This document shows positions 7,931 to 17,309 of a stretch of 52,907 nucleotides of DNA, in pieces. Under the pieces are notes generated by a model. It did not search any database. It had not been told where the DNA came from and worked only from the letters and a program-made list of their open reading frames with translations. Made by a program: the position numbers and the translations under genes. The stretch spans positions 1-52,907 of the forward strand of contig JACJIB010000013.1 in NCBI GenBank assembly GCA_014138645.1, read 5' to 3'. This DNA is from Methylorubrum thiocyanatum (GTDB lineage Bacteria; Pseudomonadota; Alphaproteobacteria; Rhizobiales; Beijerinckiaceae). How positions within the stretch are numbered: position 1 is the stretch's first letter; each line of letters starts with the position of its first letter.

Positions 7931-9934
7931 TCAGACCCGTCCCACCAGTTGCGCCGCTCTCTGGGCTTCGAGCCGGTTCACTTCCGCGGCCGGGATATAG
8001 AAGCTCGTGTGGTAGTTGAACGTGTGCCTGATCGAGACCGCAATCAGGGCAATGAGCGACAGGGCGGCGAGCCACCACACGTACCAGACCAAGGCAAACC
8101 CAAGCACAGTGCTCAGAGCGGCCAGTGTCATGCCCATCGCCGTGTTGCAGGGCATGTGAATGGGTCTGAAGCCTCCTGCTGGCCGCTCATGGCCGCGCTT
8201 CTTCATGTCCCACCAGGCGTCGAGATCGTGCACCACGGGTGTGAACGCGAAGTTGTAGGGGGGTGGGGGTGAGGAGGTGGACCACTCAAGCGTCCGTCCA
8301 CCCCAGGGATCACCGGTAAGGTCACGCAGCTGCTCGCGTCGCAGGATGCTCACGAGAAGCTGCACGACAAAGGCCAGGATGCCAGCCATGATGATGAAGG
8401 CGCCGAACGCCGCAACCATCAGGTAGGGCTGCACCGACGGATCGTCGAAATGCTGGGTCCGACGCGTCTCGCCCATTAGACCGAGGGCATAGATCGGCGT
8501 GAACACGACCCAGAAGCCAACCAGCCAGCACCAGAAGCTGACCTTTCCCCAGAAGGGGTCGAGACGGAAGCCGAAGGCTTTCGGGAACCAGTACTGCACG
8601 CCGGCGAGCAGCCCGAACACGACGCCGCCGATGATGACGTTGTGGAAATGCGCAACCAGGAACAGGCTGTTGTGGAGGACAAAGTCGGCCGGCGGCACGG
8701 CAAGCAGCACGCCGGTCAGGCCACCCAGCACGAAGGTCGGGATGAAACCCATGACCCAAATGAAGGGGCCCTCGAAGCGGATCTTGCCCCGGTACATGGT
8801 GAACAGCCAGTTGAACACCTTGGCCCCGGTCGGGATCGAGATGATCATGGTCGTGATGCCGAAGAAGGCGTTGACGTTGGCGCCGGCACCCATCGTGAAG
8901 AAGTGGTGGAGCCAGGTCAGCCATGACACGAGCGCGATGACAGCGGTGGCGTAGACCATCGACGTATAGCCAAACAGCCGCTTTCCGCAGAACGTCGAGA
9001 CGATCTCCGAGTAGATGCCGAAGGCAGGTAGGACGAGTACGTAAACCTCCGGATGCCCCCAGATCCAGATGAGGTTCATGTACAGCATCGAGTTGCCGCC
9101 GTAATCGTTCGTGAAGAAGTGTGTCCCCACGTAACGATCACAGGCCAGAAGAGCCAACGTGGCGGTCAGAACCGGAAAAATCGTGACGATGATTGCATTG
9201 CTAGCGAGCGTGGTCCAGCAGAACACCGGCAGCTTCATCATAGTCATGCCGGGCGCGCGCATCTTCACGATGGTCGCGATCAAATTGATCGCAGACAGCG
9301 TCGTGCCGACGCCGGCGATCTGTAGGCTCCAGATGTAGTAATCGACACCGACGCCCGGGCTGTAGGCTGCTCCGGAGAGCGGCGGGTAGGCAAGCCAACC
9401 CGTACGGGCAAACTCGCCCACAAACAGCGACAGCATCGTCAGGATGGCGCCGCCTGCCGTCATCCAGAAGCTGAAGTTGTTGAGAAATGGAAAGGCCACA
9501 TCGCGCGCTCCGATCTGGAGCGGCATGATGTAATTCATCACCCCGGTCACGAATGGCATCGCCATGAAGAAGATCATGATCGTGCCGTGGGCGGTGAAGA
9601 TCTGATCGTAGTGATGCGGTGGCAGGTAACCCTGTGCCTCTCCGACCGAGAGAGCCTTTTGTGTGACCATCATGATTGCGTCGGCAAAGCCGCGCAGCAG
9701 CATTACGATGGCGAGGATGATGTACATGATGCCGATCTTTTTGTGATCGACGCTCGTGAACCACTCACGCCAGAGATAGCCCCATTGGCCGTACCAAGTG
9801 ACGGCGCCAACGAGAGCCAAGCCGCCCAGCGCAACAGCTGCAAAGGTCACGAGCAGGATCGGCTCATGATAGGGGATAGCTTCGAGCGTCAGGCGCCCGA
9901 AGACAAGCTGCTGGAGATCGATGTTCGAGAACAT
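7931..9934 (-). CDS. cyoB: Cytochrome o ubiquinol oxidase subunit I (catalytic)
   Basis: This 667-residue haem-copper oxidase subunit reduces oxygen to water with electrons from quinol and pumps protons. All metal ligands are visible. They are His116 (TAHGTIMIFF), the CuB ligand His294 cross-linked to Tyr298 (WGHPEVYVLVLP), His343 and His344 (WLHHFFTMG), and His429 and His431 (VAHFHNVI). These positions are offset by ten from the E. coli enzyme. Length and helix pattern are normal. It lies 23 bases after cyoA. Confidence 0.98.
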   Translation of the reverse strand: MFSNIDLQQLVFGRLTLEAIPYHEPILLVTFAAVALGGLALVGAVTWYGQWGYLWREWFTSVDHKKIGIMYIILAIVMLLRGFADAIMMVTQKALSVGEAQGYLPPHHYDQIFTAHGTIMIFFMAMPFVTGVMNYIMPLQIGARDVAFPFLNNFSFWMTAGGAILTMLSLFVGEFARTGWLAYPPLSGAAYSPGVGVDYYIWSLQIAGVGTTLSAINLIATIVKMRAPGMTMMKLPVFCWTTLASNAIIVTIFPVLTATLALLACDRYVGTHFFTNDYGGNSMLYMNLIWIWGHPEVYVLVLPAFGIYSEIVSTFCGKRLFGYTSMVYATAVIALVSWLTWLHHFFTMGAGANVNAFFGITTMIISIPTGAKVFNWLFTMYRGKIRFEGPFIWVMGFIPTFVLGGLTGVLLAVPPADFVLHNSLFLVAHFHNVIIGGVVFGLLAGVQYWFPKAFGFRLDPFWGKVSFWCWLVGFWVVFTPIYALGLMGETRRTQHFDDPSVQPYLMVAAFGAFIIMAGILAFVVQLLVSILRREQLRDLTGDPWGGRTLEWSTSSPPPPYNFAFTPVVHDLDAWWDMKKRGHERPAGGFRPIHMPCNTAMGMTLAALSTVLGFALVWYVWWLAALSLIALIAVSIRHTFNYHTSFYIPAAEVNRLEAQRAAQLVGRV

Positions 9935-9957
9935 GGGAATGCCCGTATCGGTCGATG

Positions 9958-11136
9958 CTAGCGGCCCTGGGGGGGCGCAGTGTTGAGCTGGGCCGGCGCA
10001 GGTGTCCGGTCGGCGCCCGGCAGGGCGTTGCCCTGGCCCTGATCAGGCTCGGTTTTTGGCTTGTTGACCCCGTCCCGGCTCAGGGTCTGGTCGCGGGGAT
10101 CCATGCCTTCCGGCTGGACTGAGCCTTGCGGCGGACGACCCGAGGCCGGGAAGGTGGCGCCCGAAGGCTCGGTGCCGGACTCCAGGCGACGGTTGTCGTA
10201 GTCGAGCCGCTTGCGGTTCTCTTCGCTGGCTCGCCCCCCACCTCCAGCTCGGTCGATCTGGTGCATCTCGGTGACGCACATCAGGCCGGGTTCGGGGCAC
10301 ATGCCAAGGATGACGTCATAGATGCCGGCCTGCACGCTGCTGAAGAACCGAACCGGATCAGCCTCGCTCGGCTTCTCAAGCGCCAGGTAAGCCTCGCGGT
10401 TGAGGTTTGTGCCGGACGCTTTGGCCTTCGCAACCCACTCGTCGAAGCCTGCGGCCGGCAGGCTGCGGAAGCCGAAGTTCATCCGGGAGAACCCGGGTCC
10501 GCTGTAGTGAGCCGATAGCCCCCGAAACGTTCCTTCCTTGTTCATGACAGCGTGGAGCTTCGTCTCCATGCCGGGCATGGCGTAGATCATACCGGCGAGC
10601 GCTGGGACGTAGAACGTGTTCCAGACAGAGGACGACGTGATCCTGAACGTGATCGGCCGGTCGACCGGCGCCGCCATCTCGTTGACGCTTGCAACCCCGT
10701 ACTCGGGGTAGATGAACAGCCATTTCCAATCGAGGGCGACGACCTGCACCTCGAGTGGCTTGGTGTCGGCCGGGATCGGGCGGTTAGGGCCGAGGCGCGA
10801 CAACGGCTTGAATGGGTCGAGTGTGTGTGTGGAGATCCAGGTGATCGCGCCGAGTGCCATGATGATCAACAGCGGCACCGTCCAGATCACAACCTCGAGC
10901 TGGGTCGAGTGGTGCCAATCCGGATCGTAGGTCGCGTCTGGGTTCGAGGCACGATACCGGCGCGCGAAGATGAAGGTGAGCGCAATCACCGGCACAATCA
11001 CCAGCAGCATGAGCGCGGTGGACACGATAATGAGGTTGCGCTGCTGTGTTGCGATGTCCCCGGACGGGTTCATGACAACCATGTTGCACCCGGCCAGCAG
11101 ACTAGAGGCGGCTAGCACGGCTAGGCTTCGCAGCAT
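9958..11136 (-). CDS. cyoA: Cytochrome o ubiquinol oxidase subunit II, with long tail
   Basis: This 392-residue subunit starts with a lipoprotein signal (MLRSLAVLAASSLLAGC). Two membrane helices and a cupredoxin-fold periplasmic domain follow (LDWKWLFIYPEYGVASVNE). As expected for a quinol oxidase, the CuA cysteine-histidine set is missing. The protein is about 75 residues longer than E. coli CyoA because of a proline/glutamine-rich periplasmic tail after DRAGGGG. Upstream in-frame starts exist (11199, 11274), but the lipobox makes 11136 the best choice. It follows the MFS gene in the same operon. Confidence 0.93.
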   Translation of the reverse strand: MLRSLAVLAASSLLAGCNMVVMNPSGDIATQQRNLIIVSTALMLLVIVPVIALTFIFARRYRASNPDATYDPDWHHSTQLEVVIWTVPLLIIMALGAITWISTHTLDPFKPLSRLGPNRPIPADTKPLEVQVVALDWKWLFIYPEYGVASVNEMAAPVDRPITFRITSSSVWNTFYVPALAGMIYAMPGMETKLHAVMNKEGTFRGLSAHYSGPGFSRMNFGFRSLPAAGFDEWVAKAKASGTNLNREAYLALEKPSEADPVRFFSSVQAGIYDVILGMCPEPGLMCVTEMHQIDRAGGGGRASEENRKRLDYDNRRLESGTEPSGATFPASGRPPQGSVQPEGMDPRDQTLSRDGVNKPKTEPDQGQGNALPGADRTPAPAQLNTAPPQGR

Positions 11137-11277
11137 GCTGCTCACCCGCGGGCCTTGCGAGCGGCGGAGAGCAAAGGAAGGGCGAGACGGTGAGACCATG
11201 GGGCTTGCTTCATCATCTCTCGCCGGCGCGCGGGCTGGACGCGGCCGGATGGCGCGAGGGTGACCAGGGAGCACGGT

Positions 11278-12621
11278 TCAGACCTGCCGGATTTCTGAGC
11301 GCGAGCTGCCAAGCGCCAGCAAGGTCGTGATTGCACCGGACAGCAGGTACAGACCCACGCAGGCGAGGCCGTAGCGGGCTGACAGAAACAGCACGATCAG
11401 GGGAGCGAACCCCGCTCCCAGCAGCCAAGCCAGGTCGCTTGTGAGAGCCGCTCCGGTGTAGCGGAAGCGCTGTTCAAGCCGGGACGTGACCGCTCCGGAG
11501 GACTGGCCGTAGGACAGCCCAAGCAGGGCAAAACCCGCGTTGACATAGATCGTCTGCCCAATCGCGTTCTCTTCGACGAGCAGCGGCGCGATGATGCTGC
11601 CGAGAGCGAAGACCGCGATCAGGCCTGCCGTGATCATCAGCAGCATGCGGCGACCGATCTGATCGGCGATGAGCCCAGAGGCCATGACCGCACCCGCGCA
11701 GATAAAGGCGCCCGAGCACTGGATCATGAGAAACTCGCCCGGCGAGCGCTCTGTGAAGAGGTTGATCCAGCTGATCGGGAACACGGTCACGAGATGAAAC
11801 AGGGCAAAGCTCGCCAGCGGTATCAGCGCGCCGATGAGAAGCTCTCGTGAGTGGTTGCGGATCAGCGGGATGATGGGCGAAGGCTCAAGCCGCCGCTGCT
11901 CAAGGAGGCGGGAAAACTCGTCCGTCGCAACGAGCCGCAGGCGTGAGAACAAAGCCACAACATTGACGGCAAAGGCGCAGAAGAAGGGGTAACGCCAGCC
12001 CCAATCCAAAAACTCGCCATCTGTCAGGTTGAGCAGGAGGTATGAGAACATGACGGCGGCCACGATGAAGCCGAACGGCGCACCGAGCTGAGGGATAGCT
12101 GCATAGAAGCCGCGTCGTTCGATGGGCGCATTCAGCGCTAGCAGCGAGGCAAGGCCGTCCCAGGCGCCACCCAGCGCCAGGCCCTGCCCAATCCGCAGTC
12201 CAGCCAAGAGGTAAAGCGACCAAACCCCGATCTGCGCGTAGCCGGGCAGGAAGGAGATCGCCATCGTAGAAAAGCCGAGCAGAAACAGCGCCGTGGTTAG
12301 CTTTACGCCCCGGCCATGCCGACGATCGATGGCTGTGAAGACGGCTGTTCCAAGGGGCCTCGCGATGAAGGCGAGCGCGAAAATCGCGAAGGAATAAAGC
12401 GTTGCGGTCAGGGGCTCCAAAAAAGGCAGGAACACCTTTGGAAACACCACCACAGATGCAATCGCGAACACAAAGAAATCGAAATACTCTGCCGTCCGGC
12501 CGATAATCACGCCGATCGCAATCTCACTAGGTGCGACCTTGTGATCAGTGTTCGCTAAACGGGCGTCGCGCTCCAGCGGATTGGAGGATGGATAAGGCCC
12601 TTCAACGTGATCGATCGCCAT
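11278..12621 (-). CDS. MFS transporter, metabolite:proton symporter (MHS) type
   Basis: The 447-residue protein has about twelve membrane helices. It shows the MHS-family start (IGVIIGRTAEYFDFFVFAIA) and the loop motif RPLGTAVFTAIDRRHGR. A DQIGRR motif lies between helices 8 and 9. The substrate cannot be read from sequence; family members move organic acids, osmolytes or aromatic acids. It is the first gene of the transcript that continues into cyoABCD, an order seen with cyo operons in other alphaproteobacteria. An upstream ATG at 12684 would add 21 residues. Confidence 0.88.
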   Translation of the reverse strand: MAIDHVEGPYPSSNPLERDARLANTDHKVAPSEIAIGVIIGRTAEYFDFFVFAIASVVVFPKVFLPFLEPLTATLYSFAIFALAFIARPLGTAVFTAIDRRHGRGVKLTTALFLLGFSTMAISFLPGYAQIGVWSLYLLAGLRIGQGLALGGAWDGLASLLALNAPIERRGFYAAIPQLGAPFGFIVAAVMFSYLLLNLTDGEFLDWGWRYPFFCAFAVNVVALFSRLRLVATDEFSRLLEQRRLEPSPIIPLIRNHSRELLIGALIPLASFALFHLVTVFPISWINLFTERSPGEFLMIQCSGAFICAGAVMASGLIADQIGRRMLLMITAGLIAVFALGSIIAPLLVEENAIGQTIYVNAGFALLGLSYGQSSGAVTSRLEQRFRYTGAALTSDLAWLLGAGFAPLIVLFLSARYGLACVGLYLLSGAITTLLALGSSRSEIRQV

Positions 12622-12889
12622 CCGAAGTGTAGCCTGGGATAAGGGTTTCTTAGGGAATTTCGTCCAGAAACTGATTGCGCGCATAGGAGCGCACAGTGGC
12701 GTTCGCAGACGTGATGGAGCGGATGTCTATCCTTCGGCCTGATCTGCTCTTGCTGATGTTCGGCCTGCTTGGTGCGCTATCTTGCCGAGCGTGAACAGAT
12801 GGCCGCCGTATCAACGGTAGTGTTCTGATGCAGCAAGCATGGTGATCCCCCTTAATCTGGCACCATGATCCTGCGAGCCAATGCGCGCA

Positions 12890-12903
12890 TTGATCTGAGT
12901 CAA
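12890..12903 (+). promoter_or_regulatory. FNR/FixK-type box upstream of the MFS-cyo operon
   Basis: TTGATCTGAGTCAA matches TTGAT-N4-ATCAA with one change. It lies about 270 bases before the MFS start and next to the FnrN-like gene. Oxygen control of the terminal oxidase is the obvious reading. The distance leaves a leader of unknown content. Confidence 0.6.
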
Positions 12904-13041
12904 ACGGGGCGGAAAACCTGCTGTTAGAGCAGCAGTTTCGGGGCAGCCAACCGCAAGCCGGCAGCGCGGCAGGCCTGCTCACCCACCTCATGCTGCCTTG
13001 CCAGTGCGGCGTAGCGCTTCTTCACAAAGATTGTTTTTTGG

Positions 13042-13797
13042 CTACCCGCCTTCGCTGATCGCCAGAAGACCCGGTCGATCCTGGAGAGTGACCGATCTTG
13101 CCGTCTTGTAGTCGATGAGCCCCTTCCGGCGCAGCCTTGTGAAGACACGGCTCACGGTCTCGATGGTCAGACCAAGATAGTCGGCGATGTCAGAGCGCGT
13201 CATCGGCAGCTCGAGATCCTTGCTAGAGCCCCCCAGCCGTTGAGATGCTTCCGCTCGCGCCAGGAGGAAGCGGGCAACCCGCTCGTCCGCCGTCAGACGG
13301 CCAAGCAGAGTCATGTGCTCCTGACCAGCTGCAACCTCGTCAGATGCTACAGCGAGGAGACGACGCTCGAGCTTTGGATAGGTCTCCAGGAGGACGCGGA
13401 ACTTGCCGCGCTCAAACCGGCACAGCCGAACGTTCGTAAGGGCTTCGGCACTGCAGGGCACGGCATCAGGGCGGCCAAAACCGATGAAATCGCCCACCGT
13501 CAGGAACCCAATGACCGCGCGACGACCATCAGCCAGGAGCTTGAACAGTTTCACCGACCCCGAGATGATGTTGAACAGGTACTCCGGTGAAGCACCCTCG
13601 TTCCGGAAGACCTCACCTGGCGCGAGCTCGACCACCGTGGTTGCCCGGGCCAGTTCGCTGAGCTGATCCTCCTCGATTGCGTTGCAGATGCTGACTGCAC
13701 GAGCTTCGCAGAGCCCACAGCGCTCAACGCCACACCCCTGACCGCGCTCGATGCGAGCGCACGGTTCGGCTTTTGTGCCAGGAGGAACGGTGGTCAC
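13042..13797 (-). CDS. Crp/Fnr regulator with N-terminal cysteine cluster (FnrN-like)
   Basis: This is an oxygen-sensing type regulator of about 251 residues. The N-terminal cluster CGVERCGLCEARAVSIC and a later cysteine (DAVPCSAEA) fit a 4Fe-4S site as in FNR. A cyclic-nucleotide-fold beta barrel follows. The C-terminal helix-turn-helix reads ETVSRVFTRLRRKG and carries the E-SR contact pattern that recognises TTGAT half-sites. I chose the GTG at 13797, which has AGGAA eight bases before it. The frame is open to 13980, but the extra residues look non-native. Its likely target is the FNR box at 12890. Confidence 0.88.
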   Translation of the reverse strand: MTTVPPGTKAEPCARIERGQGCGVERCGLCEARAVSICNAIEEDQLSELARATTVVELAPGEVFRNEGASPEYLFNIISGSVKLFKLLADGRRAVIGFLTVGDFIGFGRPDAVPCSAEALTNVRLCRFERGKFRVLLETYPKLERRLLAVASDEVAAGQEHMTLLGRLTADERVARFLLARAEASQRLGGSSKDLELPMTRSDIADYLGLTIETVSRVFTRLRRKGLIDYKTARSVTLQDRPGLLAISEGG

Positions 13798-14238
13798 AGT
13801 CGTGTTCCTGATGAGACGGTGAAGGCTGAAGGGCGACCCATAGCCTTCCTGGATGTTTCCAAGCCCAACGGTAATCTGCGTTTCTGCGTTCAAGAAGGCT
13901 CGGTTTATGCACGCAACCGCCGAGCTAGCGTGCCTGCCTCCAGCAAGACGTGTGCGCCTCGGTTGAGAGCGAGCGGTCAAGAAGCCGCTGAGTCTACGCC
14001 GTCAGTCGGTTCGGGCCGGAAAACCGCCTTGTGATCAGCCTTGCACACATTAGGCTGCGCAAGGATCGCCTGCAGCCTGTCGCTTTCATGCACGAGGAGG
14101 CAAGTACAATTCTAACCAGCGTGCCCTTCCGCAAATGCCAGGCTCGGGTGCCGCGCGCGAGATTTCGCCACGAGACATTCCGTTCTGACTTGGGTAAGTA
14201 GGGCGGAGTCAGACATCGAGATACCAGGGGTAATCATC
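13798..14238. other. Intergenic region between fnrN-like and mucR-like genes
   Basis: The region is divergent and must hold two promoters. I see no clean FNR box, terminator or further gene. A weak dyad around TTGTGATCAGCCTTGC near 14029 is not convincing. Confidence 0.4.
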
Positions 14239-14688
14239 TTGGAGAGCAATACGATCGGCGCCCTCTCTCGTGAGGATCTGCTCGAGCGCGCCGCCGAAAT
14301 CGTCACCTCATATGTCGCCAACAATCGAGTTCCCGCAGCCGAGTTGCCCGGACTCATCCCAGCAGTCTATGCCAAACTTGCATCTCTAAGCATCACAGGC
14401 TCGGCATCTGCAGCCGAAGCCGATGTTAAGCAGGCGACCGCGGCGCAAATCCGCAAGTCGATCACGCCAGATGCCTTGATCTCGTTCATCGATGGCAAGC
14501 CCTACAAGACGCTGAAGCGGCACCTTGGAGTGCATGGCCTCGATCCTTTCTCCTACCGTGAGCGCTATGGCCTTCCCTCGGACTACCCGATGACTGCTCC
14601 TGGTTATTCAACCATGCGATCTGCGCTGGCGAAAGAACTGGGTCTAGGTCGTACCGGCGGACGAGCGGAGAGGCAGGCAGCTGAGTAG
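14239..14688 (+). CDS. MucR/Ros family transcriptional regulator
   Basis: The 149-residue protein has the MucR architecture. An oligomerising N-terminus is followed by KSITPDALISFIDGKPYKTL, KRHLGVHGLDPFSYRERYGL and YPMTAPGYSTMRSALAKELG. The usual zinc cysteine of the C2H2 finger (normally a VCLEDGK-type motif) is absent, reading ISFIDGK here, while the RHL helix is kept. Zinc-free MucR homologues are known in rhizobia. The start is TTG with AGGGG upstream. Proteins of this class silence or tune exopolysaccharide, motility and acquired genes. Confidence 0.87.
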   Translation: MESNTIGALSREDLLERAAEIVTSYVANNRVPAAELPGLIPAVYAKLASLSITGSASAAEADVKQATAAQIRKSITPDALISFIDGKPYKTLKRHLGVHGLDPFSYRERYGLPSDYPMTAPGYSTMRSALAKELGLGRTGGRAERQAAE

Positions 14689-14756
14689 CGAATTCGACTT
14701 GATCATAGGCTACGAGCTTGTCGTGTAGAGCGTACCGAACTTCCAGCTCTCGCGTT

Positions 14757-15575
14757 TCAGAAGGTACGAGGTTGGGCTTCTGAAACGTGAGGGTGGGGAC
14801 CAATGGCACGCAGCTGTTGCGAAGTGCTACGATCCCGTTCAGAGGCCATCTCGTCCAGTTGCAGGTAATTTGCCTTGAACTCAGCGATTTCCGCAAGGCG
14901 TGGCAAGTCAAGGATTGTAAAATGTCTACCTTTACGCTCAATAAGGCCCGCACGCCTGAGTGTACCTAAGGAGCGATTGACGTGTACCGGTGTTATGCCG
15001 GCAGTGTCCGCCAGATCAACCTGCGTAATTGGCAGCAGGAACGTCTGGTCCTTGGTCAGCCCGACCGCGCGCAATCGCACGTACAGCTCGCAGAAAAGAT
15101 GGGCGAGGCGCTCTACGGCTGAGCGGCAGCCGATGTTTACAAGCCACGCACGTAAAGTCGCCTCATTGACGCGCGCTGCTGTTTGTAGCGCCTGCATCAC
15201 GGCGGGCCGCCGCTGGAGATCTGCGACTATCCAAGGAGCAACCCACACGGCCCGGCATGTGGAAAGAGTGCCAATAGCATAATCCATTCTGTCGAGCCGC
15301 GACGTGGCGAGGTCACAGACATCGCCCGGTAAAAGGTAGGCGAGGATCTGACGCGTTCCATTCTCCCGCAACTTGTATTGACAGGCAAAGCCTTGTCCAA
15401 TCACAAGCATGCCTTGTGGCCGGTCGCCCTCGCAGATGAGATCTTTACCTGCCGGGAAGAACTGTCCTGCGGTCTCGATCGCGGTGAGCGCAACCCTATC
15501 AGTTACCTGTAAAGGCGCAAAAGCCTCAAGCTTGCGTACGAGCGGCCCGTGCGCTCCCTGTCGCAGCAACTGCAT
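14757..15575 (-). CDS. Crp/Fnr family transcriptional regulator
   Basis: The 272-residue protein has a cyclic-nucleotide-like barrel (FFPAGKDLICEGDRPQG and ILAYLLPGDVCDL). A winged helix-turn-helix follows (LADTAGITPVHVNRSLGTLRRAGL). There is no iron-sulfur cysteine cluster. It belongs to the large alphaproteobacterial group whose signal is unknown. The ATG at 15575 has a GGGAGGAC ribosome site. The last 25 residues (RDRSTSQQLRAIG onward) form an unconserved polar tail. Confidence 0.88.
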   Translation of the reverse strand: MQLLRQGAHGPLVRKLEAFAPLQVTDRVALTAIETAGQFFPAGKDLICEGDRPQGMLVIGQGFACQYKLRENGTRQILAYLLPGDVCDLATSRLDRMDYAIGTLSTCRAVWVAPWIVADLQRRPAVMQALQTAARVNEATLRAWLVNIGCRSAVERLAHLFCELYVRLRAVGLTKDQTFLLPITQVDLADTAGITPVHVNRSLGTLRRAGLIERKGRHFTILDLPRLAEIAEFKANYLQLDEMASERDRSTSQQLRAIGPHPHVSEAQPRTF

Positions 15576-15857
15576 TTCGCGTCCTCCCTGCCCTTTAGGG
15601 ACCGCGACCACGCGTACCAATTGAGCAGCACTAACATAGGCGTAGGTTGTGACCTTCAAGCCGCTACGCCGCTTATCAACCTTTAAATTACAAGCGACGG
15701 AATCTGTTAGGGTAAGCCTTTCCTCCTCGGTTCGCGATGGAAGGCAATTCGAGCAGTTCCTTAGCCGTAGTGGAACAGTGCACAATCGAATCAGATAGGT
15801 TAACGACAACATTCGAAGTAAATGGCAGCGTGGCTATCTGGTTGTATGAGGCTGCCT

Positions 15858-16130
15858 ATGCTCTTCCACATTGATGTCGCAGATGGTGATATTATCACAC
15901 GCGACGATGATGGTCTTGAGTTCTTCGATCTGAATGAGGCCTGTGCGGCTGCTGTGTCGCTATTGCCCGAGATCGCGCGTGAAGCGCTGCATGGTCCTCG
16001 TCGCCGAGCTGCGATGATGCAGGCGCAGGAGCGGTATATCGCAGCGCTGGTCCGCGACGAGGCTGGCCATGTCCTGTTCCGCACACGGCTGAGGCTCGAC
16101 ATGGAGTGGCCGAAAAAACCTGAACTATGA
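15858..16130 (+). CDS. DUF6894 family small protein
   Basis: The 90-residue protein matches the DUF6894 pattern common in Methylobacterium and Bradyrhizobium. It has a short beta start (LFHIDVADGDIITRDDDG), a middle alanine-rich helix and a closing strand containing ALVRDEAGHVLFRTRLRLD. The function is unknown. An ATG 12 bases earlier is equally possible. A second DUF6894 gene lies at 47941-48198. Confidence 0.72.
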   Translation: MLFHIDVADGDIITRDDDGLEFFDLNEACAAAVSLLPEIAREALHGPRRRAAMMQAQERYIAALVRDEAGHVLFRTRLRLDMEWPKKPEL

Positions 16131-16198
16131 GGCTTTTGTTCGAGATCAATAATTCGATCCAGACCGCTGCCGTATGCCTCGCCGCAGACATGGGATAA

Positions 16199-16429
16199 AT
16201 GTTTCCGGTCGATGTTATAGAGCTCGTACCAATGTCACAGGACGAACGTCCGATCACACCAGCTGAAATCCGGCAGCGCGCCTATGAGCTATGGGAGCGC
16301 AACCATCGTCCGGATGGTTTTGAAATCGAGTTCTGGCTCTTGGCTGAGCGCGAGTTGCGTGCCGAGCGTGGAGCCCAACGGCGCGATCAGGCCATGTCCC
16401 AAGATCTTGAAGTGTTCGAGATAGGCTAA
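16199..16429 (+). CDS. DUF2934 family small protein
   Basis: The 76-residue protein carries the DUF2934 core AEIRQRAYELWERNHRP followed by EIEFWLLAERELRAE. The family is a short helical domain, common in rhizobia and methylobacteria, with no known activity. An internal ATG at 16232 could be the true start. It lies 70 bases after the DUF6894 gene on the same strand, so the two may be co-transcribed. Confidence 0.72.
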   Translation: MFPVDVIELVPMSQDERPITPAEIRQRAYELWERNHRPDGFEIEFWLLAERELRAERGAQRRDQAMSQDLEVFEIG

Positions 16430-16666
16430 ATTGCCGCTGTCGGATCGTCCGTTTCGACCTGTAGTCCAGACGTTCATCTCATAACCGCTAAACTGCCGCT
16501 ACTCACCCCATGAGGTCCTATATTTGTGCAACCATGTATGTATGAAAAACAACCGTTTTCCAACCACTGTATTGGCACATAGGCTGAGAAACACGGTTCC
16601 GAGTACGCAGGCCTTCTGCCATCAAGCCGCGTAGATATCCTTAGAGTAAGCGCGATGCTCCGCCAC

Positions 16667-16706
16667 AGCTCCACGGCCGCGCCGGCGTCAGCGCGGCCGT
16701 GGAGCT
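16667..16706. terminator. Perfect 15-bp hairpin
   Basis: AGCTCCACGGCCGCG pairs perfectly with CGCGGCCGTGGAGCT across a 10-base loop. There is no U tract on either side. It could stop transcripts coming from the minus-strand genes at 16688-17130 or act as a protein site. Confidence 0.45.
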
Positions 16707-16762
16707 GGGACTTGGATCGTAACCATCTGGCCGCGGATGGGGTCGAAGACGGTGATGGTCAT
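16688..16762 (-). CDS. Possible 24-residue leader-like ORF
   Basis: An ATG with GCGGAG eight bases upstream opens a frame reading MTITVFDPIRGQMVTIQVP, then a proline/arginine end. Its last codons form one arm of the 16667-16706 hairpin. That layout could be a leader peptide or simply chance. I recognise no homologue. Confidence 0.25.
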   Translation of the reverse strand: MTITVFDPIRGQMVTIQVPAPRPR

Positions 16763-16941
16763 CGTATGGGCTCCGCATCTGCGTGGGGGTGATCGTCCGG
16801 CTAACGCGTCTTAGCGTAACGGTTTCCGCGTCCTGTTCGGATGTGGTTGGCCCTTCGTTAAGTTTGACGGATCGGGTAGGTGGCGGCGCCGGCCCTCGGT
16901 CCTGGGATTGCCGGGGGAGAGGTCGGCGCCGCCTTGCCGGA

Positions 16942-17130
16942 TTACTCAGCGTCCGCGTCGTCAGCGTCCAGGATCGTCTCCAGATCACCCGTGAGCGCGT
17001 CGAGCTGATCCGCGGTCGCCCGGATCTTGAACTTCGTCCCGTCCTCTGCCTCCACGGCGATCTCGATGTGGTCCTCAACCTTTGCGGCGAGGGCTTGCTT
17101 GAGGGTGTAGGTGGTCACGTCCTTAGCCAT
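16942..17130 (-). CDS. Small acidic hypothetical protein
   Basis: The 62-residue protein has an alternating strand/helix pattern with an acidic end (LETILDADDADAE). The GGGAGAG ribosome site seven bases before the ATG supports it. It reads VEDHIEIAVEAEDGTKFKI in the middle, like a small beta-sheet domain. The family is not recognised. Confidence 0.6.
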   Translation of the reverse strand: MAKDVTTYTLKQALAAKVEDHIEIAVEAEDGTKFKIRATADQLDALTGDLETILDADDADAE

Positions 17131-17309
17131 TCGACTCTCCCGGCTTACGACGCCTATGACAGGCCGGATGAGAAGTGTGCTCAGGCGAAGTCGTTCCCCG
17201 GCCCAACCGCGCCCGCTGCATCGCGCTCTGCTGGCTCACTAAGGCAGGAAGCCATCCCAAACCGGTCGCTCCTGAACGTAACGGAGAGCTGCTGGCCGCT
17301 AGTAGGCGG

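Noticed and set aside
7418..8272. Long plus-strand frame opposite cyoB and cyoC
   Set aside because: It is the antisense of certain oxidase genes in high-GC DNA and encodes arginine/glutamate-rich sequence without motifs.
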